Assembly (NCBI GenBank): GCA_039881145.1
Contig: JAYKKI010000005.1
Span: 28,413,001-28,477,000, forward strand
Direction of reading: 5' to 3'
From: Druceiella hillmani
Lineage: Eukaryota > Arthropoda > Insecta > Lepidoptera > Hepialidae
Length of the DNA stretch: 64,000 nucleotides
Position numbers and translations under genes: made by a program. The notes beneath the pieces were generated by a model that searched no databases, was not told the origin of the DNA, and was given only the letters and a program-made list of their open reading frames with translations. Below, one piece after another: positions 49,760 to 60,033 of this stretch (its first letter is position 1; every line of letters starts with the position of its first letter).

Positions 49760-49784
49760 GTGTGATAAATAAATTTTATCACAC
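49760..49784. repeat. Perfect 10-bp palindrome
   Basis: GTGTGATAAA/TTTATCACAC around TAAAT. Confidence 0.85.
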
Positions 49785-50550
49785 TTATTGGTTTATGAGA
49801 TTTCGAAAATTACTGGACATGATCAATAACGCTACTTGATCTTGCACACCGTTTTTAGGATGTATAGTCACTTGGGCCAGCGAATTAACTAAATAGCTAA
49901 ATGATATCTAAAAATAATAAGCCGGCAATAAATAAAAACACATACATCAAATTCTGACGAACGTTCAGCACTTTATGAACTAAGAGGGGAGCACAGGCAC
50001 TTTTACATGCGGACGAGCGAAGCTACAAAGAAGGACACTAGGTGACTCTCGTTGAATTTAAATTTGTATATTGAATTGTTAGCGATTAACATCAAAAAGA
50101 AAATAATTATGAATTAAAAACGGTCGCCCAAAAACTATTAATAGGAACTGTTTTACATGTTTTTTTTTAGGTGATGAAATATTTTTAATTATTTTGTCTA
50201 TTAAATAGCAATAACATAGGGTTAAATAAGGTTGATGTCGCATATCAAAAGAAATGAGTCCGTATTCGTGTTGCACGATATGGAATATGGCCCTATTTAC
50301 TATTAAAACGACTATAATATTAACTGTAACATTTGAACACTATCACTATTTACATAACAAAAGGATGTTTACTAAATTTCTTTATTGAAACTAAATAAAT
50401 TATTGTATTCAGCAGACAAAATGTCTCTCATGAATAATGATCATTAGCAAGTGCGGAGTGTATACCGTTAATATCCAGTTTACATTTTAGAATTATATAT
50501 TTATTACTGATACCTGTAAAAAATCTGAAACAGAAACATTAAATTCGCTT

Positions 50551-50655
50551 TTACACACTCTCACAGGCTCGCACACGCTTCTACATACTTACACACGCTC
50601 GCACGCACTCGCACATACTCGCACATAGGAACACACGCACACACACACGCACATT
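50551..50655. repeat. Degenerate ACACRCTCGC minisatellite
   Basis: About ten imperfect 10-11-bp units (ACACACTCTCACAGGCTCGC, then CACGCTCGCACGCACTCGC and so on) pass into a short CA run. It is GC-rich in an AT-rich setting. Confidence 0.85.
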
Positions 50656-51430
50656 TTTTTGATTTTTTGCGAAATGAACAAAAACTTTTTTTTTCTTCAA
50701 TTGTATTTTTTACAAAATTTAATCGAATATATGTTTAACGCAATTGTCTTCGTTGCCGATTTACTGAATTTAAGAGATTAAAATTTCCCTATGTCTTCAT
50801 CAATGCAGATAAAAAAAATTGAAGGAACTGTGATTATCGAATTCTCAGCTTTTAATTTTTCTTTTTTTGAATATTCAACTACTACTACAAATGTAATTTT
50901 AAAAAGTATTGTCTGTCTTCCTACACGAACGGAGTTACTACAGAAAATACCGAGGAAAACTAAGAACGAATTTAATTCGGGCACTACTACTTAACTTGAA
51001 AATAATGATATAGGTTATCAACAGAATTAATAGTAATCCTGGAACAAATTTAGTTTTCGTTGCATCGTGATGTTTCGCACGTTACGTGAACATATCTATA
51101 CATTCTTATTATTTACAATTACGCGTTGTGTAATTTATGCAGTAATAATGCAGGTAACGTTGTGTAATAATGCAGGTCAAATATGCATTCAGAAACAGGG
51201 GAATCTAGATATTTTCTCGTTTGATTACTTTACTCTTTAATCGGTACTTAACATATTTTTAGACGATATCTATATTTTTTATTATTCCATAGGGCGCCAT
51301 CTAAGGTGCAATAATAGAACCAGTTTCATAAAGCGCCATATGTGTTGCAGTACCAGAAACCTTTTTTTTATTATATTTGTTCACATTTTTTCAAATTTTT
51401 CTTTCTAGACTATCTTTCTAAACAAATCCC

Positions 51431-51465
51431 AAAGTAGACGCGCAAGAAATTTTGGGTGCAGCTAG
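51431..51465 (+). mobile_element. Helitron-like 3' end
   Basis: GACGCGCAAGAAATTTTGGG is followed by TGCAGCTAG|T, resembling the degraded hairpin and CTAG terminus seen at 34,375. No matching 5' end was found, so the element's extent is unknown. GCGCCAT motifs at 51,293 and 51,335 may belong to it. Confidence 0.5.
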
Positions 51466-51662
51466 TGTATTATATCTTTGTAGTTTTTCCTTCATTTACA
51501 GCAAGATAATATTGTTTTCGACGTAAATGGAAGAACATTTAAAATCCATAATTTCATAGCTTGTAAATGAAAGTAGAAAGAAAGTACGGGGAGAGTTATT
51601 AATATATTTTTAATAATCAAAATAAAGGAAAAAAGTATTTTTATCGCCTATCACGCTTTAAA

Positions 51663-51726
51663 AACTTCAACTAATGAGATAATTCCCGATTCTCAACTTC
51701 AAATAATGAGATAATTCCCGATTCTC
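51663..51726. repeat. 32-bp tandem duplication
   Basis: AACTTCAAMTAATGAGATAA and the 12 following bases are present twice back to back, with one mismatch. Confidence 0.95.
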
Positions 51727-52224
51727 ATGTTTGCGTGTATTTTTTTAATGTTTGTTCACGTGTTGCTTTAAAATGAGTATGGATATTTTAATGCAGCTTC
51801 CTCTATTTTAATGACAATATTTTTGTAGTGATTTCTTTGAACAAAAAGCAATTTACGAAAATTTACGCTTACGGAAAAACTGCAACAATGATTCTAAATC
51901 CCGTAATTTTTGAAAAATTCACTATATTTCTTACAAATTTGAAAGATATGTTAAAATGGTATATATTTAAATGGTAAAATATAGTAATATTTATAAAAAA
52001 ATACTACAAAAATCCTTTGTATCCTTAAATAAACTTTTACGTAGACCGAAATGCGTACGAAACCACTGCTACTTAAATCCTACTAATATTTGACATTTTT
52101 TTGAAATTTTAAAAACACCTTGGTTTTTAAATATTATTATTTATAGCTATTACTATTGACTGATGGTTACATTTGGACTAAAGTAAACATGGCAGTACAT
52201 GGAACGTTCAATTTTTCAAAATTT

Positions 52225-52735
52225 ATTTTCCTCGGAGCTTATTATTTCTGATCCTCCATTCACGTAATTTACGTGTAGTTCGATGGAGCTTTCTATTTAA
52301 ACATAAGTACTGCGACCATTTTTCCGATTAAAAATATTCTCATTAAAAAAGAAATAAGATCTTTCCGATTGAATCGACGTAAGCTTTAGAAGGTTTATCC
52401 CTGTGGGTTTCTTACAATCCATGGTATATTTAAATTTGCATCTCCGTTAGGCGATATGAAAAAATGAATGTAAAAAATTTGCGACCATCTAATTAGTTTA
52501 AAGTGAAACTGCTTCCATTTAAGTATATTTTACTTCTTTGTTGAAGCTATTCGGATGAATTTATGATTATTAAAAAATAATATGATAGCAAAGAAATAAC
52601 ACTTACAATTCATTGTATATTTAAATTTGCATCCCCGTTAGGCGATATGAAAAGATTAAGGTAAACATTTTGCGACCGTCTAATTAGTTTAAAGTGAAAC
52701 TGCTTCCATTTAAGTATATTTTACTTCTTCTTTTC
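52225..52735 (+). repeat. 330-bp module in repeat C, with a second partial copy
   Basis: The full module (52,225-52,565) is followed at 52,613-52,735 by a second copy of its 3' half, starting at TATATTTAAATTTGCATC and including TTAGTTTAAAGTGAAACTGC. The two C copies are closer to each other than to the B copy, so this duplication is younger than the B/C split. Confidence 0.9.
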
Positions 52736-53609
52736 TTGATGATATTAAAGGAATGAATAAAATAGAACGGTGAACCTTTTTTACGTTTTTATATATCCTT
52801 ATTAGAAATAAACGAAAACTTGAGAGGTTGACAGGTGGTGAAATTTTTAGAATTAAATAAATACTACTCTATATCCCGTGATCACGTATATTGTCATTAT
52901 ATGTTTTACCCGGAGAACATTTACATTACTTTACCGGTACTTTCAACCAGAAGAGCTTAATGAACTCCAAGAGGCCCGTGCTTTTGTAACGATTTCATAT
53001 CAAATTAATGACCTAATAAATATTTCTTTTACCTTAGCGGAAGGGGCAACGAAAGAAAATTTTTGATTTGCCATACTACTCTATAAAACTACAAGTCTCT
53101 TAGTTTAAATGTGGCATAACAAGGAGGCTTTATTTGGAAATGGATGAAAAGCGCTTAATGTCCTAAAAGCGTTCATGTAACTGCAATTTTTAATGAACGC
53201 TCTATGTATAGATTTAAATTACAATTAATTAAGTTTTCTTCCTCTTTATCCTTTCTCATTTTTACTATTATTATAAGGCCGTGATTATTTTCTCCTTCTA
53301 TTGCAATATCTATGTCTATACCTTGTTGATTTATCGAAATAAGTTCCTTAATTACCCGTGCGTTTTAAATTGCATTTGTCTTCTATCAATCTAATGGCAG
53401 GGTATCTTAAAGATATCTTAAACAGCTATTTTATTAGGTAATAAAATTTCTCATATAAATTATATTCTTCGTAGATATTATTTATATAATAAATATCTTC
53501 TTGATCAATAATTTATTAACAGTGACGTAACAAATACCTACAAGTGTATAAATTCATTCAAAAATTTCCACCGTTTCTTAAATTCGATTCACGTATTAAA
53601 GTGGTCCGG

Positions 53610-53613
<4 letters not shown>
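52736..53613. other. AT-rich noncoding stretch
   Basis: AGCGTTCAT and ATGAACGCT form a small hairpin at about 53,168-53,204. No supported gene. Confidence 0.5.
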
Positions 53614-53658
<45 letters not shown>

Positions 53659-53660
53659 TA
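53614..53660. repeat. (TA)n microsatellite
   Basis: About 40 bp of TA, then AAATATA. Confidence 0.95.
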
Positions 53661-53679
53661 TGAAAAGGTTCTATCATAA

Positions 53680-54305
53680 ATGAAAGAACCCTTTCTTTAT
53701 AGGCCTATCTGTATATTAATACGTAAAGAGAAAACTTATTAATCATATTGCGCCCACGGGGTATGAGATTTAGCATAGTTAAAGTTTATATAGAGATGGA
53801 GGGAAGAAAGCTAAAATTTGCATATTATATGTTTTACAGATACATTATATTATATATAACAAGTATATTACAAGATTCATTTTTTTACATTCATACTGTC
53901 AATGTCAGTTATATAATAATTTGTGATCAAATAGTCACGCAGAGTAGAGATTGCGGCCAAAGAATTTTAAAATGTTAGATTGACTGAATGACTTTCAAGT
54001 TGTGAATTTTGTGTGATTTTAAACATTCCTTTTTGAATAGTCTTTATGTCAAGGCAAAAAAGCGTCTATTTTATATTTTGTGTAATAGATATCTGTGTTT
54101 TTAATATTAGTGAAATACAGCTTGGTAAAAATGCACTTTCGAAAAAAGGAAGAATCTCTCAGCTTGTTTAATATACACCTGTTGCAAAATGTAAATTTTG
54201 TAGCAGCAATCTGAATCGACATACCTTCATCTACCTATCTGTGTTTTCAAAAAAGTGAGTAGGTAAGTACATTACGGTCGAATTTTGATCACTGGGTGAC
54301 CACAA
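53680..54305 (-). repeat. Long inverted-repeat partner G (pairs with 11.77-12.40 kb)
   Basis: Its reverse complement follows copy F block by block, from GTCACCCAG (54,301-54,293) through CAAGCTGTATTTCACTAAT and ACATTTTAAAATTCTTT to TATTAATATACAGATA. G lacks the 20-bp duplication present in F and carries an AGAGATTCTTCC... insertion near 54,140-54,165. The ORF at 53,748-53,978 is not conserved in F. Confidence 0.85.
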
Positions 54306-54959
54306 AGTATTATTGGGTATTAAGACATTTAGATATATCCCCATGTTTATGAATATTATGATAACTAAAAGAAAAGGAAATCCTTACAAAAAGATTAGAT
54401 AAAATCTTGATGAAAGATTTGATTCCTTTTCTTCAACAAAAAAGTAAAACCTCATCAAAAACAATATGGTGAAAATGGGTTAAATTTTTCTTTAAAAAGT
54501 TACTCGTTTGGCAGAATTTTGCTACAGAAGTTTAATTGAGTGAGTTAGAACTTTGCTTCTAAAATTTATTATTATATCTATCTCAGCATGAAACTAGGCT
54601 CTGTAGCTTTGCGACATGATAGACTCTCTAAAATCACCTTACTTTTCTCTTCGAATATTATTATTATTCTCGTTATTAAAGAAATAAAATCTGAAACTAT
54701 TCAATACAGCCAAATTAAATTTGGTGACTATATTCAATAAACAATATCTAATACAACTAAACGTAAAGCTTTTACTTACTCTTACTGACAACAGCTAGTT
54801 TTAATTGACTCCTTAATCAATTACGGGCAGAATTCTAACTTCCATAAAACAAATCTGGATAACTTGCCGAAAGTATATACAAATATCCCGTATCGCATCC
54901 ACGTTATTCCATATTTTTACAGCAATATTTTTAACAAATATTTTTAGTGAAATTTAAGA
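54306..54959. other. AT-rich noncoding stretch
   Basis: Nothing supported. Weak similarity to 61.2-61.5 kb may extend the 54.96/61.54-kb pair. Confidence 0.4.
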
Positions 54960-55150
54960 TACTTCCGTTAAATTTACGACCGATTCATATCGAATTTATG
55001 ACGAAAAAAGAATTTACCGGGAGAAAAATTTGGCGATGAAACAAAAATAAAATTTCTTCCGCTCACTGGAACGATATCTCATTTTTTGTTTGTGCAAAGG
55101 CGATATGAAGATTACGTACGAGACTGGATATTTGGATATTAAATGATAAT
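54960..55150 (+). repeat. Diverged repeat pair, copy 1
   Basis: CGAATTTATGACG with AAAATWWWATTTCTTCCGCT and CGCTCACTGGAAC align with CGAATTTATGGCG, TATATTCTTCTTTTTCGCTC and CGCTCACTGAAAC at 61,540-61,640. The Gypsy element lies between the two copies. Noncoding. Confidence 0.6.
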
Positions 55151-55528
55151 CTTAAGAATAGCTTCGCATATTCAATTTCTTCGAGCTTTTAAAGTACGAC
55201 GTTTAAAATTTCACGCAAAAGTTATGTATATAAGTTACTTCTCTTTGACTTTTGGTAATTTCGTGGCTTCTGAATGTATTGTTATGACGACTTCAAGATT
55301 TGGTTTAAAAAAAAAATAATCTTAGATTTTTTTATATAACGACTTATTACAAACTGTTTATTATTATTATTTTTTGTTAAATATTTAGTTAGAGTTTGAT
55401 TGCTTTTGTATCGGGATTACAACTGACGCGGACTAAGGACTAGATTGAACTGAGATTATACCAATTCTGCGGAGCTTCCACCTAAATTTATGACGGGTAA
55501 GAAGTGCTGAGCCTGAGAACAGGGCTTG

Positions 55529-55732
55529 TCATGGTAATGCAATACTCTGGGAGCCGGATACTCTTATTATGTTAATACGAAAATCATAAGAGAGGTGCTG
55601 TTTAAGCATTACTGCTGGCAAGTGCAGGGTGTAACAGCTTCTCAAGGAGATATCAATAGGAATAACCACGCTGAGGTGGTCATTGACAAGTTTTAATGAG
55701 CCAACAGGATCAAAGTATATGTTCTTAACCAA
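55529..55732 (-). pseudogene. env-like N-terminal fragment
   Basis: The 67-codon frame contains YFDPVGSLKLVNDHLSVVIP followed by IDIS. The pattern (F/Y-x-x-x-G-x-x-x-x-x-N-x-x-x-x-V-V-P-x-D-I) resembles the start of the mature F-like envelope proteins of insect errantiviruses. It lies directly after integrase, where env belongs. The remaining part of env, including fusion peptide and transmembrane anchor, is absent, because the frame ends and candidate LTR sequence follows within about 250 bp. The assignment rests on this motif and on position. Confidence 0.6.
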
Positions 55733-55963
55733 TTACGGTCACTAGGGCTGTATATTGGTTGTATAAAATCGACATGTGCCTGGACGATGGCACTGTAACA
55801 TGTGTAAAGTAGAAATGTAAAGACTATTATTTGTAAAGTTTTATAAAAAAATGTGTATAAGAATTATTTATGCGTATATCTATACAGCGAATGTATTAGT
55901 AAAGGATAGATGTTCCGGGAAAATTAGTAAATATAATAAACTAAATATAAAAATAATTAAATA

Positions 55964-57018
55964 TTATTTAATATGCCAAATAGGAGTAAAGGCTTTACGT
56001 AGCCTGAGGTGGTATTTGAGATAGACATAGTCTCCAACTTGATACTTTACAGGACAAGAGTGAGAATTATAATAGGTTTTTAAGGTTTCTTTTAATTTTG
56101 AAGGTTTTTCCCCGGAGAATTTAAAACATTGTTGTAGCATTTTTATGTAGTCGGGGTAAGTGGCGTCAGGGGTAGTGTCGTAAAACAAATTAGGCATAAA
56201 TGGTTTATGATCGAATAATAGTTTATAAGGAGAATAGTGGTGATTGAATGTATGGCAGTGTTGTAAGCTAGCATAGCGGTATAAACGTATCTAGACCAAT
56301 TGTGTTGATTATCATTAATATAATATTATAAATATTCTTTGAGGGCGGAATGGCTACGGTCTAAGGCTCCTTGGGTTTGAAGATGATATGTCGATGCCCA
56401 ATTATGTTTTATTTTTAGATAATCACAGGTTTTTTAAAACGATATGATGTGAAGTTGGTTCCTTGATCCAAACCAAATAAAGATATAAAATGATTGAGTA
56501 CTCGCTAGTTTCTTCAACGATGGTGCTTAGGATATATTACTTATTACTTATCCTAAGTTACTTAACATTTTGTAAGATCGTATTGTAGTGTTAAGTTATA
56601 TTGACACTTGGTTTATCGGAATTCAGGTAATTGTCACACTATATCAAGGGTTAATCGTTGGAATGGGGCGGTGGATGTGCTAGTGATTTGCATAGGTGCG
56701 CGATTTACTTTTCTGGGTGCCTTATCTACTTGGCACGAGAATATTTTTTACATATTTTTCGACATTTGTCCGCATATTTTTCCAGTGGTACTGTTTTTTT
56801 ATTCCGTTATACATTCTAGATGAGGCGAGGAACTCGGCGATAGGAATGACGTAATTTTCTTTCAGAATTGTAGGTATTTCCCTAAGTGAAAGTGATATAA
56901 TTTGATTTTCATATATGTGTATTCGTATACCAATGTTATGGAATGAATACGAGACAATGTTGTATAGTATTAAATATGAGTGTTTATTGAAAGGGTTTCT
57001 AAAATCTGAAATAGTCAA
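55964..57018 (-). pseudogene. Gypsy integrase, frameshifted
   Basis: Integrase joins element DNA to the genome. The N-terminal zinc-binding region is degraded but visible as MYNGIKKQYHWKNMRTNVEK (about 56.79 kb). The core starts with STAPFQRLTLDIV, whose Asp is the first of the D-D-E triad (56,640). The frame then breaks. GSRNQ near 56.47 kb marks the second Asp block (normally S-D-Q-G-x-x-F), in which the Asp is not readable. Further on GALDRSHSALKEY has Asp where the family has the catalytic Glu. NWSRYVYTAMLAYNTAIHS follows. The C-terminal part (55,964-56,197, 77 codons) ends with a V-G-D-Y-V-Y-L-K block. At least three frame changes are needed, so it is inactive. Confidence 0.88.
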
Positions 57019-57519
57019 TTTCCATACAGGTTCACCAGAACATATCAGTAATTCGTTTCTTAATTTTTTTAGAGTTTCAAATATGTCAGTGTATGAGGAA
57101 TAATCGAAATGATGAACTTTAGAGTAGTAAATAGTAAATGGTATATTTTATTATTTATTTTCCTTATAGCGTGAGAGTGTAATGTTCTTTCTGATTTCTT
57201 AAATTCATGAGAATTTTCGTAATTTCCTAGGATTTCCTCGATACATGGTGTGCATTGATCTAAATCTAGAGGTACTGGAATTGCAATTGGTTTTTGTTTT
57301 GTTTTCAGTAGACTGTCGTTGTATTCAGTTATTATTGCATTAAAATGTGATTTTTCGGACAAGGATTTCGGGAATTTGGAATATGACTCTTCGAGGATAT
57401 CGTCATTAACTAAAGGAACAAGTTTTTAAGGATCAGAGAAAGTTCTATTATTATGGGTTCAGGAGAATTTGAGGATGGAATATGAGTATCGTTGCTATCA
57501 GGCTGAACAGTGTTTACCG
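57019..57519 (-). other. Gypsy pol linker between RNase H and integrase
   Basis: A 97-codon frame (57,069-57,362) covers most of this interval and has no recognised motif. In errantiviruses a poorly conserved connection lies here, so it is taken as pol-derived by position. Confidence 0.5.
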
Positions 57520-58120
57520 GATAACGAGACAGAGCGTCGCCGCAGAGTTTAATTTTCCCTCTCTACAGACAATTTTGTAATCATATTCCTCCAATTTCAA
57601 ACGCCACCGTTGAAGTTTAGTACTTGGGTACTTGTGATTAAATAACCATAATAACCAGTGCAGTGATTAGTAACAATATCGAATGTACGGCCAATGAGAT
57701 GTGGTCGGATGATTTTACAACCGAAGATGATGGCTAACAACTTTTTCTGTCGTCTTAAGATTGCATTCCCACTTACTAAGTGATCGAGAAGTATATGCAA
57801 TGGGTCGATTTTTCCGATTTTCCTCTATGAAAGAATTGATTGATTTAATTTACACCTATAGAACCAATCCTGAAAAATTAAATTAAAAATATGTAGCCTA
57901 AATAAGCGACTTCTCTGCGTAAAAATTTGCATTTATCGGGTAGAAGTTTTATATTGAAATTTAGTAATCGTTAAAAGACATATAGATAAGTTAAGTAATT
58001 TCAGGTCATAGGAATACATAACCATGTCGTCTAGATAGTTAAAGCATCGAAAGCCTTGAAGACCGGAGAGAGCCGAATTCATGAGGCGCTGAAAAGTTGG
58101 CGGCGCGTTTTTCAGCTTGC
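57520..58120 (-). pseudogene. Gypsy reverse transcriptase (3' half) and RNase H, frameshifted
   Basis: RT copies element RNA into DNA, and RNase H removes the RNA strand. On the minus strand from 58,115 the frame reads NAPPTFQRLMNSALSGLQGF and then CFNYLDDMVMY. YLDD (58,037-58,026) is the catalytic pair of RT. LLPDKCKFLRREVAYLGYI (near 57.93 kb) is the following conserved block, in another frame. RNase H follows: RPIAYTSRSLSKWECN, then KKLLAIIFGCKIIRPHLIGR-TFDIVTNH (57,597-57,800), and RWRLKLEEYDY before 57,578. The fingers and first palm blocks of RT (roughly 200 residues) are missing between protease and NAPPTF, so there is an internal deletion. Several frameshifts are present. Confidence 0.92.
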
Positions 58121-58204
58121 AATTGAATATTTTTCAGTTTGCAAATGAATATTATTAGTTTTAGAATTGTATTATATTCACTGATGCATTCTGAGTCAGT
58201 CACT

Positions 58205-58440
58205 TATAATGCCACGGTAATCTAAATAATTTTGTCAACACATGGAATTTTTATGATTCTTTTGTTCGGTTGTCCGGAAACAATTGCAAATCGAATGAGC
58301 CCAAGGTAGTGGTGGTTTCATTAGAGGTATCGATAGCCTTTAATGTTATTTTATTTAAATTTAGAGTCGGCAAGGTTTGTATTGAATATTTTTTTTTAAA
58401 CCTACCGATAAACCAGTATCTAATAAAAATTGCAAGGGAT
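58205..58440 (-). pseudogene. Gypsy aspartic protease remnant
   Basis: The frame reads PLQFLLDTGLSVGLKKNIQY, where DTG (58,420-58,412) is the catalytic triad of retroviral proteases, here followed by Leu instead of the usual Ala/Ser. After an in-frame stop near 58,360 it continues with NKITLKAIDTSNETTTTLGS. Family proteases have a similar G-x-x-x-x-x-x-T-x-G strand there. It normally processes Gag-Pol. Its position between gag and RT agrees. Confidence 0.8.
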
Positions 58441-58710
58441 GAGAAGAGAGGGCTGTTTTTAGGGTAACATAAGGTAAAACTTTTATGAGTGGTTCCAAGC
58501 GATCTCGAATACCCTTTCGAAAATGTTTGAACTTTCTCTTTGTGAATCGATGTTTTGTGTTATTTTATTATTATTTTTATTTTTATTAGAAACGGTGTTA
58601 GTAAAGTGTGTAGTGGGATTAGACGAAATGTCGGATGTGTTCGTTTTATTTGTTTCAGTTATTTTATGATCATTAGATTGGGGTTGATTACATTATCTGG
58701 ATTATATTTA

Positions 58711-58878
58711 GTTAGCCGTGAGTTTGGGGTTTATTACCCTATTCGTTGGCCTTTTTTTTAATTATTTTTTGATTGACTGTGAGTTTGATACTGGTTACCC
58801 TGTTCGTTGGTTTTACTTGAATTTTTTTTTGATTGACCGTGAGTTTGGGGCTGGTTACCTTGTCCGTTGGCTTTAATT
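58711..58878 (-). repeat. 60-bp tandem repeat inside the gag/pro region, encoding 20-residue units
   Basis: Three units (58,711-58,770, 58,771-58,830, 58,831-58,878) have a period of exactly 60 bp. On the minus strand they encode NGQGNQPQTHGQSKKN and NEQGNQYQTHSQSKNN-like segments, so the repeat is in frame and Gln/Asn-rich. The third unit now carries a stop. Confidence 0.9.
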
Positions 58879-59065
58879 GTATTACTAAATGGGGTGTCGA
58901 TATTGGAAAAGGTTAGTTTCGTACGATACCTTGGTGAGACATTTATTAGTTTAAATTGTTGAGGATGTTGGTGTCTATATTTGTATTAGAAGAGTCGCCG
59001 TCATGTTTTATGAAATTTACGCGGGGTTTAAAATTAAAATTTGGTTTCTGTCCGTAAGTGGGTGG

Positions 59066-59374
59066 TTATTCCGAATTGAAATTACCAGGACTGTTTCTAA
59101 ATTTATCGTTATTATATTTTCTTAAACGGCACATTTCGATAGCGTGACTTAAATTTTTACAGTAACAGCAAAAGGGTGGATCTTTAGGGAAATGCTGAGT
59201 ATAGGAATTATTTGATTTCGGTGAATTATGTTTAAAATTTAAATTAGGTGATATTCGCTCAGTAGGTTTTGGCTTTGGGATGTAGGGTTTTTGTGAATAG
59301 AGATATTGTTGGATTTTCTCCTCTGAAATGGCAAGGTTTATTGTTTCGCGCATTAAAACGTTCTTGAACCGCAT
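59066..59374 (-). pseudogene. Gag (nucleocapsid part) with CCHC zinc knuckle
   Basis: Gag packages element RNA. This 102-codon piece has a basic, Pro/Asn-rich linker, then one zinc knuckle, C69-x2-C72-x4-H77-x4-C82 (CYCKNLSHAIEMC), then a basic RLRKYNNDKF tail. The ATG is probably internal to the original gag: the capsid part should lie upstream at 59.4-59.65 kb, where a 67-codon frame is present but not recognisable. It is far shorter than a normal errantivirus gag. Confidence 0.85.
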
Positions 59375-60033
59375 CTAAATTTTTGCTTGAGCCACCGTAA
59401 GGTTTAACGGATTGTTAGATTATGCTAAGGCGAATGTTTTGTGTATTTGATTGTGCGTATGTAGCGCTTCTGATGTTTCTTTCATCTCGAGACATATTTT
59501 GGTACAATTAGTTACGCAGTTACAATTGGTTACAATATGGTACAGCTTAATTTGTTTAATAGGACCTTGTCTACTTGCGTTTAAACAGTATGTGAAATAA
59601 TTTATTACATGTTGAGAATGCAAGTGGGATTATATGAGTTTAAAATTTATGAAACAAATTACAATTGTAAAAGAAATTATTAAATACAATTATTACAGGC
59701 TTACATTATTATGAGATGCGTAGTCCAAATTTGAGATGGCGATTTTGGGCTTCGAAACAAGTTCTCGAATGGGATACGCTGCTGGTGTTTACTGCTCGAT
59801 GCTACTTGTTATATTACTAGATGGGAACTGTTGTGACACTGGCCCGGTTGATGTAGATTGATGATGTTAAGTTTTTGATGTTTTCCTGTTTGACGAAATT
59901 GACGAAACTTTATTATTTTCGACTGAGATTTCGTTGGTTCCTTTTTTCATTGATAATAATTTGTCCATAAGGATTTTGTTGATGAGGCATTTTCCCGGAT
60001 TTTCTTTGAAATCCCTTAGGCTGCTACAAAAAT
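59375..60033 (-). other. Gypsy leader and degraded 5' part of gag
   Basis: Only a 67-codon frame (59,420-59,623) is open, and the capsid region is not recognisable. The stretch up to 60,033 is probably the untranslated leader. Confidence 0.5.

Larger units (their letters stand above)
47020..52735 (+). repeat. Long diverged repeat, copy C
   Basis: It aligns with copies A and B through about 48.6 kb: TTTCT-CAGYTAACTTT at 47,246 and 39,018, ATAAGATGTATTTCCAAC at 47,351, GGTNNTCTCCACAAATTG at 47,862 and 39,810, and TTCATAATTTGAGAAA-like at 48,393. It aligns with B alone to 52.7 kb. It is about 1.4 kb longer than B because of insertions: a dispersed repeat at about 49.3-49.65 kb, a minisatellite at 50.55 kb and a second partial module at 52.6 kb. 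Confidence 0.75.

Noticed and set aside
56608..58761. Plus-strand ORFs within the Gypsy element
   Set aside because: Shadows of the minus-strand gag/pol frames.
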